Positions 1 through 9,365 of a stretch of 64,000 nt of DNA are shown here, piece after piece. The position numbers were made by a program, and so were the translations under genes. The notes below the pieces were generated by a model that did not search any database, was not told where the DNA came from, and worked only from the letters and a program-made list of their open reading frames with translations. Position 1 is the first letter of the stretch, and every line of letters starts with the position of its first letter. This DNA is from Hippopus hippopus (taxonomy: Eukaryota > Mollusca > Bivalvia > Cardiida > Cardiidae). The DNA lies in the NCBI GenBank assembly GCA_946811185.2, contig OX328112.1, positions 32,953,562-33,017,561 on the forward strand, in the 5' to 3' direction.

Positions 1-30
1 CAAATGAAGCATAATGAAGTAATATTTCCT

Positions 31-246
31 TTAACCCTTCGGCTGCTAAGCATGACTCACTGACCCTTTACGGACAGTATAGATCAAGATCAGACTGCAC
101 AGAACGTGCAGTCTGATCTTAATCTATACTGTCCGATAGGAGCATATTGTCCCCCTCCAAAAAGATACCTTTGAAACAGCAAAATTTGGGTTGTTATTAT
201 CAGCTAAAAAAATTTTCATTTCACTTATTTAGACAGAAAAGGGTTA
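31..246 (+). mobile_element. Family B palindromic MITE
   Basis: Starts TTAACCCTTCGGCTGCTAAG and ends AAAAGGGTTA. The core is a near-perfect palindrome around TAGATCAAGATCAGACTGCA. Ends of CCCTT/AAGGG next to TTAA resemble family A, but the interior is unrelated. Confidence 0.75.
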
Positions 247-304
247 TACACAACCATTTTTTTTTTTTCAAATGAGGCACCTGTAGCTAGGGCTGCCACC
301 TTTA

Positions 305-465
305 AATGTGTTGTAAGACTTGTCCAAATTTGTCAAATTTGCAGACGACAAATGAAACATAGCTCAAATGGTGGGATATGTCTCTGGCAAGGAAGAAAAC
401 ATTTTGGAAAAAGAAGAAAATGCTGGTTACAATGTTTACAATAGGCTTCTTTTTCAGTGTTTACG
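305..465 (-). repeat. Family A MITE, degraded
   Basis: R-half block (GACTTGTCCAAATT, GCAGACGACAAATG) and half of the core palindrome remain. Confidence 0.55.
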
Positions 466-592
466 TTTATGTTTCAGGACACAACTTCCCTAGTTTTATA
501 TGCATTTCATGAATTCTGATCCTAGTCTACACTGCCACTAATGAGGCAATCAAGTTTTTCTGTTGCTCAAATAATGTAAAATAGGCACTTAC

Positions 593-787
593 AGCTGATA
601 CAATACCGGGTCCACTTACTCCTCCACCGCTGCCTGGAGGGCCTGGAGGTCCTGGGGGGCCAGGTGGTCCAGTGATAAGAGACACATCTCCTGGAGGTCC
701 TGGGGGGCCCATTGGACCCCTTTCACCAACACCATCTCGTCCTGGAAGCCCATCTCTACCTGGGAAGCCTGGTAACCCTCTTGGTCC
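593..787 (-). CDS. COL18A1-like: Multiplexin exon 18 (last in window): probable end of the triple helix
   Basis: Sixty-five codons, phase 0, from [10 protein letters not shown] through a break DVSLIT to a run of GPP triplets and then [14 protein letters not shown]. The donor GTAAGT begins at 592, so coding continues to the left of the window. A GPP-rich clamp followed by a Gly/Ser-rich non-collagenous tail is what precedes the NC1 trimerisation domain in collagen XVIII, so this is probably the last triple-helical exon. Acceptor TTTCAG before 787. The tail of a reverse-oriented SINE begins a few bases upstream of the acceptor. Confidence 0.94.
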
Positions 788-802
788 CTGAAATCAAAAC
801 AA

Positions 803-1062
803 CTGTTGATTAATTGAATGTTTGTTTACGCAGCTTTCAACATTATTTTAGTCATATCATCGCAACAGCTTACTTATTCATGTATGTCCTGGGTTTCACC
901 AGAACTAGGCTAAAGCTTTGAAGTATCTTGCCCAAGGAAACTCCCATGAAAAGCCCAGTGCCTCCAGTGAGGCTGAAACCCGAGGCACCCAGGTTACGGG
1001 TCCCATACTTTAACACTGAGCCACACAGGACCCTGAATTCAAAATGGAGGGCAATGTGTTTT
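803..1062 (-). mobile_element. SINE family S2, reverse
   Basis: tRNA-like head (GTGTGGCTCAGTG) at the high end, body CTCACTGGAGGCACTGGGCT, and an AATCAA-type tail at the low end, just upstream of the acceptor of exon 593-787. Same family as 8821-9070. Confidence 0.65.
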
Positions 1063-1067
1063 AGCCC

Positions 1068-1602
1068 TGTTTTTAGCATACGAGATCACTAATTCCTTAC
1101 CGCATAGCTTTTTCCCATATTCAATACCTAACAACTGCATTGGAGAGATTTCTCTATGGCTCAGTGGTTAGTGTGTTGGTCTTTTGTATCTCAAATAACA
1201 AGGATCTTTACAGCATAAGTTTGAACACCAGCCAGGGCGTTTGTATTTCAGCTATGCATTTGTTGTGAACTTTCAAGTTCGTAAGATTGGGGGCTCGTCT
1301 GGGATTGGCAATTGAGCCATTTGTTGTCTAAATAATAGACTGGCTGCCTATTAAGGCTTTCTGTCGTCCAAATGATGACCTTTAAGAGGGGATGTTTTAC
1401 AAGAGATCACTCCTTCATTACATAATGGCTTCTTCCCGTATAAAATCAATACCTAACAGCTGTGGGAAAATTCTCTTTAACTTAGTGGTTAATGTATTGG
1501 TCCCTTAAACCTCAATAAAAGAGGATCTTCACTGCACTGGTTCGAATCCGAGGCGATTTGTATTTGAACTATGCATTTGTTGCGAACTTTCATGTTCGAA
1601 AG
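1068..1602 (+). mobile_element. TRIM-like retroelement copy 1 with tRNA-like promoter in its LTRs
   Basis: Direct terminal repeats 1068-1285 and 1393-1602 are clearly homologous and both start TGTTTTA/TGTTTTT. The 5-bp sequence AGCCC lies immediately outside both ends (1063-1067, 1603-1607), as expected of integrase-made insertions. Directly after the left repeat, 1288-1305 matches the proline-tRNA type primer binding site TGGGGGCTCGTCCGGGAT at 17 of 18 bases. AAGAGGGGA before the right repeat is a polypurine tract. The 107-bp interior has no ORF. Inside the repeats lies a tRNA-like unit: a perfect A box at 1157-1167 (TGGCTCAGTGG) in the left repeat and a perfect B box at 1539-1549 (GGTTCGAATCC) in the right. 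The element is non-autonomous. Confidence 0.85.
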
Positions 1603-1814
1603 AGCCCATATACATTAATGACATTCTGACATACATCCCTTTAATGAATGATGCAGAAGGTGTAGATTAAGAGCAGCCCATGCATGCCCACAGCCTGATC
1701 TTGGTCTTCCCTCCCTAGTTCTTTAAAAACATGTTTTATTCCAGCTACAAGTTTTGCAAGCAGCTGAAATAAAAACACACAAAAAAAGTACAGACAGTGG
1801 ACATGACCCAAGAG

Positions 1815-2035
1815 TTTACCCCTTTACCAGACAGTTCCAAGTTTTAACAACCCTGAAGAATAAAAACTTGCAAAAATATTGTGGGAAAAGAAGAAAATGC
1901 TGGTAACCAGCATTTTCTCCTTTTCCCACAATGTTTTCAGCTCTTTCAGAAACAAGCCTTATCCTTTGAGCCACATTTAAATTGTTGTCTGCAAATGCTT
2001 TGGACTTTGATATTGTCTAACACTTTGTTTTATGT
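1815..2035 (+). mobile_element. Family A MITE
   Basis: Full-length with intact core GGTAACC centre. The right terminus has decayed. Confidence 0.75.
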
Positions 2036-2186
2036 GATAATTAGAATTTCACATTTGTATCATCATTTTTATCATACTCGTTGACTAAAATGTATGTGAC
2101 GCATGCAAAGGCTCACATCATGTAATCTTATTCAACTTGTTCCATAATGATCAAAACGCATAAACACTCATGTATGATCCTCTATG

Positions 2187-2343
2187 TGCCAAGCCCTGGT
2201 AGCTCAGTCGGTAACGTGCAGGACTTGAGAACAGGGGGTTGTGGGTTCGATCCCTGGCTCGGCCAATTTCTTTCCGCATTTTCTCCTTTTTCCACAATGT
2301 TTTCAAAAGGCCGTTAAAAGTCGGCATTGTGTGGTAAGGGTTA
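2187..2343. repeat. SINE S1 head fused to half a family A MITE
   Basis: 2187-2272 is a tRNA-like head (GTAGCTCAGTCGGTAACGTG, GGTTCGATCCCTGGCTCGGC). At 2273 it passes directly into the L half of a minus-oriented family A copy ending at 2343, next to the donor of exon 2355-2450. Confidence 0.7.
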
Positions 2344-2354
2344 CAAAACCGTAC

Positions 2355-2450
2355 CTGTGGTCCAGTCATAACAACAGGTTCATCACTTGCAGCGCCTGGC
2401 AACCCTGGTGGGCCTCTTGGGCCAGGCTCGCCTCTCTCTCCTTTTGATCC
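2355..2450 (-). CDS. COL18A1-like: Multiplexin exon 17: Gly-X-Y block with acidic break
   Basis: Thirty-two codons, phase 0: [19 protein letters not shown], then the non-collagenous AASDEPVVMT, then GPQ. Acceptor TTTGCAG before 2450, donor GTACGG at 2354. Confidence 0.92.
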
Positions 2451-2489
2451 CTGCAAAAATACAAGATTTATTTGATACAAAACTGTAAT

Positions 2490-2760
2490 GAGCCATGCTC
2501 TGTGAAAAGGGGTTTCAATGCATCCACAAAACGTATCAACCTTAGTCAGCCTGCACAGTTGGCAAAGGCCGACTTGGACTGACTGGGGCTGATGCTTCTT
2601 GCTACTGGTCAATTTTCTGCATGTTAAAGGACTACCCTACCTCTGGATTCAGCTATTAGCTGGACAACATGGATTTTATGAATCCATAATTTTTATGATG
2701 ACTTGCTTGATATAATGCATCACAAAAATGCATTAAACTCCCTTTTGCCAGAACATGGGT
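2490..2760 (+). mobile_element. Family C palindromic MITE
   Basis: Starts GAGCCATGCTCTGTGAAAAG and ends in the mirrored CTCCCTTTTGCCAGAACATG. Internal GCAT..ATGC and CAGCCTGCACAG arms. Degraded centre. Confidence 0.65.
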
Positions 2761-2764
2761 TATA

Positions 2765-3600
2765 CACATTTTAGCCGGAGAACATTGCCGAAAAAGGAAG
2801 GACAATGCTAGTCTTTCCTACAATATTTGCTACTCCTTCAAAGACAAATCTCATCATTTTAATCACATTTAATTTGCCATTTGCAACTGCTTTCAATCTG
2901 GACAGATCTAAAATTCTGTTGTTTCATAGTTAATTGTGAGGATGACAGTCTGCTTTGCATGGTTGGTTCAAGTGGTAGCTGCTGGCAGAAAAATGGATCT
3001 TAAACTTCTTAAAATGTTGTTAGGTCTCTCTATCTTATGTTTCAATTTTTGCCAGCCTTAAAATTTCATTTTTCTGCCAGCAACTAACACTTGCACCAAC
3101 CATTCAGAAACAGTTTGCCATCTTCACATTTATTTTCATACTTGGAAATGGTATGATTTAAATTTAAATGCATTTTTATACCTGCATTGTTTACTTTTGG
3201 CCGCTACTGGATTTAGAGAAAAGGCCATCCTTAAGTGACATTTTAGATCAAGATCAGACTTGTCAGAACATGCATCTTGAATCTAAACTGTCTGCTATTG
3301 TGTGACATACCAGTACTCTGGCAAAAACACCCTTGAAAGTAAACCGCTCTGTTCCGTTTTACCTGATTCAGAGTGTCCATTTATTTTTGAAAATTTTTAT
3401 TCCTAACTAAACAATCCAATTTTTTAATGACCCTTTGGATACAGTCAGAATTGTGGGGGGAAAAGAGAACCAGAGCTTTTCTCTTTTCTCCACAATGTTT
3501 TATCCTTTTAAATATGAATCCTATCATTTAGCCTACATTTAATGTGTCATCTGCATATGCTTTCAAACTGGACAAGTCTGAAATTTTGTCGTACTTATAA
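2765..3600 (+). repeat. Family A remnants 2765-2935 and 3420-3600, family B fragment 3230-3300
   Basis: Both family A remnants have decayed cores but recognisable R halves (CTTTCAAACTGGACAAGTCT). The second ends about 12 bases from the donor of exon 3612-3647. Confidence 0.55.
2940..3130. repeat. Family G palindromic repeat, uninterrupted copy
   Basis: Inverted arms: GGTTGGTTCAAGTGGTAGCT and GCTGGCAGAAAAATGGATCT on the left mirror ATTTCATTTTTCTGCCAGCA and ACTTGCACCAACC on the right. No coding. Confidence 0.6.
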
Positions 3601-3611
3601 GATATACTTAC

Positions 3612-3647
3612 ATCTGCACCATCAAAACCATCTTGACCTGGGTCTCC
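3612..3647 (-). CDS. COL18A1-like: Multiplexin exon 16: 36-bp micro-exon
   Basis: Twelve codons (GDPGQDGFDGAD), four triplets, phase 0. The acceptor TTTTTTTCAG and donor GTAAGT are both strong. Both neighbours keep the Gly register, so this tiny exon could be skipped without a frame change. Confidence 0.88.
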
Positions 3648-3776
3648 CTGAAAAAAATTTAAAAAGTAAATTTTACTTCTGTAAACATGCTGCATAAGCC
3701 CAATCTCATGCAAAAACCAAGGTTCATGCCCTACTTCATATTGAAACATTATGTGAAAGGAGTATAGAAATTTTCT

Positions 3777-3778
<2 letters not shown>

Positions 3779-3822
<44 letters not shown>

Positions 3823-3835
3823 GGTGTATGGGTGG
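3779..3835 (+). repeat. (GT)n microsatellite passing into GGGT repeats
   Basis: About 17 uninterrupted GT units, then GTGGGTGGGTGGG. The long His/Thr reading frame on the other strand is only this repeat. Confidence 0.95.
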
Positions 3836-3996
3836 GGGGGAAAAGTATAGAAATTTTCTTTTGTATATATGTCAAATAAGTCACGGGGGTCCAGTTTGTG
3901 GAACCTTAGCTGGTGTTTCTGTCCTGATATTCTATCAATTTCTCATCACAGTAGTTTGAAACACTTTCTGTCAATCTGTACCATACTTTCACGGAA

Positions 3997-4219
3997 CTCT
4001 ATCACACAATCCCGACTTTTAACTACCCTGAGAAAGAAGCCTTTTGAAAACATTGTGGAAAAAGGAGAAAATGCTGGTAACCAGCATTTTCTCCTTTTCC
4101 CACAATGTTTTCCTACCCTTTCAAAGAAAAATTGCACCATTTGAGCCACACTGAAATTGTTGTCTGTAAATGCTTTCAATTTGGACAAGGCTAAAATCTT
4201 GTCATCTGGTAAGGGGTTA
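3997..4219 (+). mobile_element. Family A MITE, first of an inverted pair
   Basis: Intact core and ends. Its right TTAA (4216-4219) is shared with the next, oppositely oriented copy. Confidence 0.85.
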
Positions 4220-4441
4220 ACTCTTTACCACACCACAAAATGTTAGACTTGTCCATATTCAAAGAACTTACAGACAACCAATCAAATGTTTTTTTTGAAA
4301 CTAATATTTGGCAATGAAAGAAAACATTTTAGGAAGAGGAGAAAATGCTGGTTACCAGCATTTTCTTCTTTTCCCACAATTTTTTCAAAAAGCTTCTTTC
4401 TCAGGGATGTTAAAAGACGGAATTGTTTTACAAAGGGTTAA
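4216..4441 (-). mobile_element. Family A MITE, second of an inverted pair
   Basis: Starts CTCTTTACCACACC, GGTTACC centre. The final TTAA at 4438-4441 lies nine bases from the donor of exon 4451-4603. Confidence 0.85.
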
Positions 4442-4450
4442 ATCTTTTAC

Positions 4451-4603
4451 CTTCTCCCCTTTCAATCCTTGGTGATTGTCACTGAAAAGCACATCCCCTG
4501 GGGGTCCTGGTGGACCTGGAAGCCCGGATTCTCCTTTCCTACCCTGGGAACCAAAACCTCTCTCCCCCTTTCTGCCAGGGAACCCTCTATAACCTCTTGG
4601 TCC
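4451..4603 (-). CDS. COL18A1-like: Multiplexin exon 15: Gly-X-Y block with short break
   Basis: Fifty-one codons, phase 0, from GPRGYRGFPG to GLKGEK with a break around FGSQ and a second at DVLFSDNHQ. Acceptor CACAG before 4603, donor GTAAAA at 4450. A MITE with its TTAA duplication ends nine bases inside the downstream intron. Confidence 0.92.
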
Positions 4604-4633
4604 CTGTGGAGAAAGAAAATATGAAAATAAACA

Positions 4634-4910
4634 AGAGCTGGTATTTTGTACAGCAGGAGAAAGTGTTCCTATGACCTTGAAACTTAAATTGTACTTTTTT
4701 TCGGGTTTTTAAGTCAGAAAAGGGGCATAACTATAGTTTGATGCTTACCTGCTCCTGTTATATGGGTTCCGCTTTTGATAATCACCAATTAGAAGTACAT
4801 GTAAATATCTTCAGTAATTACAGAGATATTATGAAATGTCAAAATTTTTGCATGGTAACGCAGGCAAAGACGCCAGGACTATGACATGGTAGTGTCCACT
4901 AGATGAGTGG
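4634..4910 (+). repeat. Family E interspersed repeat
   Basis: ACAAGAGCTG start, GGGGCATAACT, TGATGCTTACCTGCTCCTGT, then GTAAATATCTTCAGTAATTA. Related copies are at 12220, 12838, 27695, 34322 and 42818. Confidence 0.55.
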
Positions 4911-5199
4911 ACAAAATATACTACAAAATATAATATTCGAAATTTGCTAGGGATCACCCATATTAGATTCAGCTGATATGGATGTGAGGCATGTATGCAG
5001 GCATGCTTTTTTCCATATATTACATTGCCGCACTAATGAAATAAACCACAAGTCAAAATGGGTGTTTTTTTGCAACTGTACTTTAAAAACACATACTTCT
5101 ATTAGAATATTTGAATGATCCCCACTGAAGTTTGAGCAGTATATATTACAGCTCTAGTATAGCTGTTTAGAACAATAATATTTTTAAAGTTTTTCCTAT

Positions 5200-5568
5200 A
5201 TAAGACTATGTAAAACTTTTGACCCCATGGGCATCATTTGAAGACACTTAGTAGAAGCCTACAAGAAAGCTCAATGCAAGATTTGGTAGCCCTTGGCCTA
5301 ACAATTTTGGACACGAAGTTTCTTGAACATTTACCACATTTCCCCTCTTTTTCTGCCATAGCAACCATAGTTGTGCTTGGGTTCCGATCTTTTGAACAAC
5401 TTTGAAAGACCTTGACCCAAGCAACATTCCTACGAAGTATGGTTGCAATCAGCTTCATGGTTTACAAGGAGAAGACGTTTTAAAAATTGTTGATGATGGA
5501 GGACGAATAAAGGTAAAGGGCAGTCACAAAAGCTCACCATCAGTACTTTGTGCTTTGGTGGACTAAAA
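5200..5568 (+). repeat. Helentron-like element, 3' fragment
   Basis: Matches the family by GATTTGGTAGCCCTTGGCCT, CCATAGCAACCATAG, GAAGACGTTTTAAAA, and an end with AGTACTTTGTGCTTTGGTGG-ACTAAAAA. Confidence 0.55.
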
Positions 5569-5881
5569 ATTGCAAATTTATTATAAATCTAGCTCAAACT
5601 TTTTTAAAGGTATTACAGAATCCATTTTTTATATAAGTGACCTTTCATTGAACTTAGCCTGTAAGGTCTGCAAAAGCAACTAAAACTTTGACAGACTCAG
5701 GATTAATGCAGAAAGGTGTTACATGTAAGTGTAAATGAAATTACAAAGTAATTCTCTTTGTTCTACATGCATTCATATGCTCTTACATCTCTGAAAAAAA
5801 AAAAGCTGTGCATCTGTGGACATAAGTATAGCATACAGTTCAAACAACTGAATATAGAGTTGAATTACTCTTTTCCAAACA

Positions 5882-6093
5882 CCAAATTTATAGCCTTGTC
5901 TAAATTGAAAGCATTTGCAAAGGACAGATTTGTTATTCAAAACAAGAAATTTCTATTCCAAACAGTAGAAAAAATTGTTGGAAAAAGAGAAAATGCTGGT
6001 TTACCAGCATTTTCTCTTTTTCCCATAACGTTTTCAAAAAGGATTCTCACCTAGGGTCGTTAAAGGTCGGAATTGTGTGGTAAAGAGGTAATT
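5882..6093 (-). mobile_element. Family A MITE
   Basis: R half first, core CTGGTTTACCAG with one extra base, ending about 34 bases from the donor of exon 6128-6235. Confidence 0.75.
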
Positions 6094-6127
6094 ACAGTTA
6101 ATCTTCAAAACAAATGGGGAACCTTAC

Positions 6128-6235
6128 CGGAAATCCTGGGTAGCCGATCTCACCACGTTTACCTGGAGGTCCTCTAGGCCCTGGGCTACCATCTATGCCT
6201 GGTGAGCCCGTAGGGCCAGCTTCTCCTGGTTCACC
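6128..6235 (-). CDS. COL18A1-like: Multiplexin exon 14: 108-bp Gly-X-Y exon
   Basis: Thirty-six codons of twelve unbroken triplets from [10 protein letters not shown] to GYPGFP, phase 0. Acceptor TCTAG before 6235, donor GTAAGG at 6127. The 108-bp length is a multiple of nine, as is usual for pure Gly-X-Y exons. Confidence 0.93.
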
Positions 6236-6295
6236 CTAGATAGAAAAAAAAATAATAATATTATATATATGAAAAGCAAAACCTGATTTGTTTGG

Positions 6296-6663
6296 TTTTT
6301 ATGGTGTTTAATGCTGTTTTCAACATTGTGTTAGTTATATCACAGTGGCAAGTACACCTATCTATGCTTTCATTGAGTTCATTTGACCAGTAGTTCACAC
6401 AACTCTCTTTCCAAGCCACTGGCTGTTTTTCCACATGATCATCATCAAAACAATTATCAGAATGATCAGTGGGAGAGAAAAATGTATCCTATTGCAATAG
6501 CCATCATCAATCACAACTATAGTTGCTTTTGTGGTCACTGTAGATCAAGATCAGACTATACAAAACATGCAGTCTGACCTTTGATCTACACAGTCAGATT
6601 ACTTAGGACTTATTTCTAGATTGAAGATGTCTCTTGGGTTAATTTAGCACTTCAAGGGTTAAC
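6296..6663 (-). repeat. SINE S1 tail (reverse) followed by a family B fragment
   Basis: 6296-6515 carries the S1 body in reverse (GTGTTTAATGCTG, AAGCCACTGGCTG). 6530-6663 keeps the TAGATCAAGATCAGACT palindrome of family B. Confidence 0.6.
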
Positions 6664-6699
6664 TATTGGTTTCTTCTGCAATATGCATGTTCTGTATAC

Positions 6700-7170
6700 C
6701 TGCACTCAAAAGTGGTATGAGTAAAAAATTTTATCTTTCAACTAATGGAATATCTGTGCAATAGCACCTATGCGATATTTATTTTTGATATGCCACAGAT
6801 ATTTAGAGAGCATGAATTGATACATCACAGATATTTATTGAACATAAATGAATTTTCTGCAGGTAAACGTCAACATCCTTCATGAAGTCATTATTATAGA
6901 GAATCCATATCCGACTGAATTGAATAGATCTATTTCACTTGAAATAACGCACATATTTTTCACATCTTTTTCAGGATGAGTAAAAACAGACGTTGAAAGA
7001 TAAACAGAATACGTACATGATAGTGTTTTCGTATATCAAAAATATTCAACTCAGTCATGAGAATTCTATAATTGTCATGCTAAGGCTTGACAATTATCAA
7101 TTCTCCCAACCTTGTTAGATTTTAATATACATGTATACCACAACACTATATACAAATTCTCTATATCAAG
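6700..7170. repeat. Family F repeat, copy 1
   Basis: Colinear with 62975-63400. TTATCTTTCAACT and GTTGAAAGATAAA mirror each other, followed by an arm-loop-arm block (CTTGACAATTATCAATTCTC). No coding frame. Confidence 0.6.
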
Positions 7171-7221
7171 CATTGTTCAATGTGTTATATTTGTGCAATA
7201 ATGATGTAACTGACTACTTAC

Positions 7222-7356
7222 TGGTTCCCCTTTTACACCTGGGCTTGTTATAGCTCCTATAGGATCAACTGGTATTGGGGGACTTGGGGGGCCAGGAGGA
7301 CCAGGGGGACCTTCGGGACCAATGGGGCCAACATCTCCTCTTACTCCTTTGGGACC
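7222..7356 (-). CDS. COL18A1-like: Multiplexin exon 13: Gly-X-Y block with Pro-rich break
   Basis: Forty-five codons, phase 0, from GPKGVRGDVG through GPPGPPGPP to a break SPPIPVDPIGAITSPG and back to GVKGEP. Contains RGD in VRGDVG. Acceptor TTGTAG before 7356, donor GTAAGT at 7221. Confidence 0.92.
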
Positions 7357-7385
7357 CTACAAAAACAGAATAAAGTCTAACTGTG

Positions 7386-7975
7386 ACCCTTTACCACACA
7401 AACCATGTATTAACGACCCTACAGAGGGAGGTTTTATAAGACATTAACCCTTTTACCACACAATCCAGAGTTTTAACAACCCTGAAGAAGGCTTTTGAAA
7501 AAAATGTGTGGAAAAAGGAGAAAATGCTGGTAACCAGCATTTTCTCCTTTTTCCACTATGTTTTCTACCCTATCAAAGACAGAAATCATCCCATGAGCAG
7601 CAGTTATTTTGTTGTCTGTAAAGTGTTAATTCTTTACAACATAATCCTAATTTTTAACGAGCCTGATGTAGAATGCTCCAGAAAATATGGGGGGAAAAGG
7701 AGAAAATGCTGGTAACCAGTATTTTCTCCTTTTCCCACAATTATTTTCTCCCAATTCATAGACTGCAGTCATCTTTTGAGCAAAAATGAAATTTTTTCGT
7801 CTTCAAATGATTTCGGTTTGGGCAAGTCTAGAATTTTTTTGTGTGGAAAAGAAATAAGGGAAAAGGAGAAAATGCAATTAACCAGTCTTCTCTCCTTTTT
7901 TCGACAATGTTTTTTACCCGTTGAAAGTGAAATCCCATAATTCACAATCTTATTGTATTGTTAAATGGATAACAC
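7386..7975 (+). repeat. Cluster of four family A MITE copies
   Basis: A fragment at 7386-7450, copies at 7445-7629 and 7626-7855 sharing TTAA, and a decayed core at 7857-7975, all in one orientation. Confidence 0.7.
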
Positions 7976-8027
7976 CCTCCTTTTTGTGTCTCTTTCATAC
8001 AAATACGTTGACTAATCAAGATCTGTA

Positions 8028-8422
8028 AAGCACTGTGAGAAAAGGAGAAAATGCAAGTAACCAGCATTTTCTACATTCCCCAAATTGTTTTCTAACCTTT
8101 AACTCTTTACCACACGACAAAATTTAAGACTAGTCCAAATTCAAAGCATTTGCAGATGACAAAATAAACATGGCTCAAAAACAAAATTTGTTTTGGGAAG
8201 GGTAGAAAACATTGTGGAAAAAAGGAGAAAATGCTGGTTACCAGCATTTTCTCCTTTTCCCACAATGTTTTCTAAAGGCTTCTTTCTCAGGGTCGTTAAA
8301 AGTCGGGATTGTGTGGTAAAGAGTTAAGAAACAAATCGATCACGTGAGCCACATAAGATTTGTCATCTGCAAATGCTTTCAATTTGGACCAGTCTAAAAT
8401 TTTTTGTTTGGTAAAGATTTAA
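8028..8422 (+). mobile_element. Family A MITE, older copy interrupted at a TTAA
   Basis: Core at 8038-8098 and R half at 8328-8422 flank the nested copy. The left end has decayed. Confidence 0.75.
8103..8323 (-). mobile_element. Family A MITE, reference copy nested in another family A MITE
   Basis: A 221-bp body bounded by CTCTTTACCACAC and its exact complement, with TTAA on both sides (8099-8102, 8324-8327). It is inserted in an older family A copy whose sequence continues on both sides, which proves borders, size and TTAA duplication. The centre is a perfect palindrome of about 44 bases built on GGAGAAAATGCTGG. The two outer halves differ: L carries CAATCCCGACTTTTAACGAC, R carries GTCGTCTGCAAATGCTTTCA. 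TTAA duplication and CCC/CTC ends suggest a piggyBac-type transposase in trans. Plus orientation here means the L half comes first. Confidence 0.9.
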
Positions 8423-8502
8423 AGGCCCACTAGCACCCAAAAGTAAATAATTTGGGGCTCAAATTGGAGGCAAATTTCATTCATAATTATCATTTAACCC
8501 TT

Positions 8503-8721
8503 TACCAAACAATCCCAGGTTTTCACAACCCTGTAGAAGTTGCCTTATGAAAACATTGTGGGAAAAGGAGAAAATGCTGGTAAACAGCATTTTCTCCTTT
8601 TTCCACAATGTTTTCTACCCGATCAAAGTAAGATTGCACCATTTGAGCCACATTGAAATTGACGTCTGCCAATGCTTTCAATTTGGACTAGGCCAAAATT
8701 TTGTCGTCTGGTAAAGGGTTA
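8503..8721 (+). mobile_element. Family A MITE
   Basis: Complete, ends TTAACCCTTTACCAAAC and TCTGGTAAAGGGTTAA. Confidence 0.85.
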
Positions 8722-8754
8722 AAAGGTATGGATATTGTTATGAGTCCAAAAATG

Positions 8755-9133
8755 TGTTATAGTACAGTACAGTCTGTCAAGCTTCCAGTTGTTTACCAGC
8801 ATTTTCTCCTTTCCCCACAGGTTCCTGCATGGCTCAGTGGTGAAGTGTGGGACTCGTGACCTGGAGGCCCCGCGTCCGAGCCTCACTGGATCTTTTGGGT
8901 TTTCCATGGGAATGTCCTTGGGCAAGACACATCAGAGCCCTAGCTTAGGGTAAAACCCAGGAAATGCATGAATATGTGAGCTGTCGCCATGATATGACTG
9001 AAATAATGTTGACAGCATTGTAAAACACCATTCAATCAAACAATCCTCTCTCTCTCTCCCCCCCCCCCACGTGTTTCCAAAAGGCTTCTTTCCTCAAGGT
9101 TGTTAAAAGTTGGGATTGTGTGGTATAGGGTTA
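8755..9133 (-). mobile_element. Family A MITE split by a SINE
   Basis: Half of the core ends at 8820 (CTCCTTTCCCCACA). The L half resumes at 9072 (CGTGTTTCCAAAAGGCTTC) and ends GGTTAA at 9133. Confidence 0.75.
8821..9070 (+). mobile_element. SINE family S2, full length
   Basis: tRNA-like head with A box ATGGCTCAGTGG, body CTTGGGCAAGACACATC and AACCCAGGAAATGCATGAAT, a GACTGAAATAATGTTGA end, CAATC tail, then a CT/C tract. Confidence 0.75.
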
Positions 9134-9255
9134 ATCCTTAAAGCACCGAAAGTGACATCCCATGCTTTCGTAGACATTCTAGATCAAGATCAAACTGGGA
9201 AGAATGTGCAGTCTGATCAAGGATCTAAATCTTCAACTACTGTGTTACACATTCT
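9131..9255. repeat. Family B fragment
   Basis: TAGATCAAGATCAAACTGG...CAGTCTGATCAAGGATCTA palindrome retained. Confidence 0.55.
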
Positions 9256-9365
9256 GGCCAAGATGACTTTGACTTTGAAGTAGCATTTTTTTCTTTTGCT
9301 ATTTTTCTTAAAAAAATGTATAATCATCTCAGGCTTAATAAAAACAGATTCAGAGTTATACTTAC

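Noticed and set aside
3528..3884. 118-codon minus-strand frame with a His/Thr tract
   Set aside because: A run through the GT microsatellite. Only the 12-codon collagen exon inside it (3612-3647) is real.
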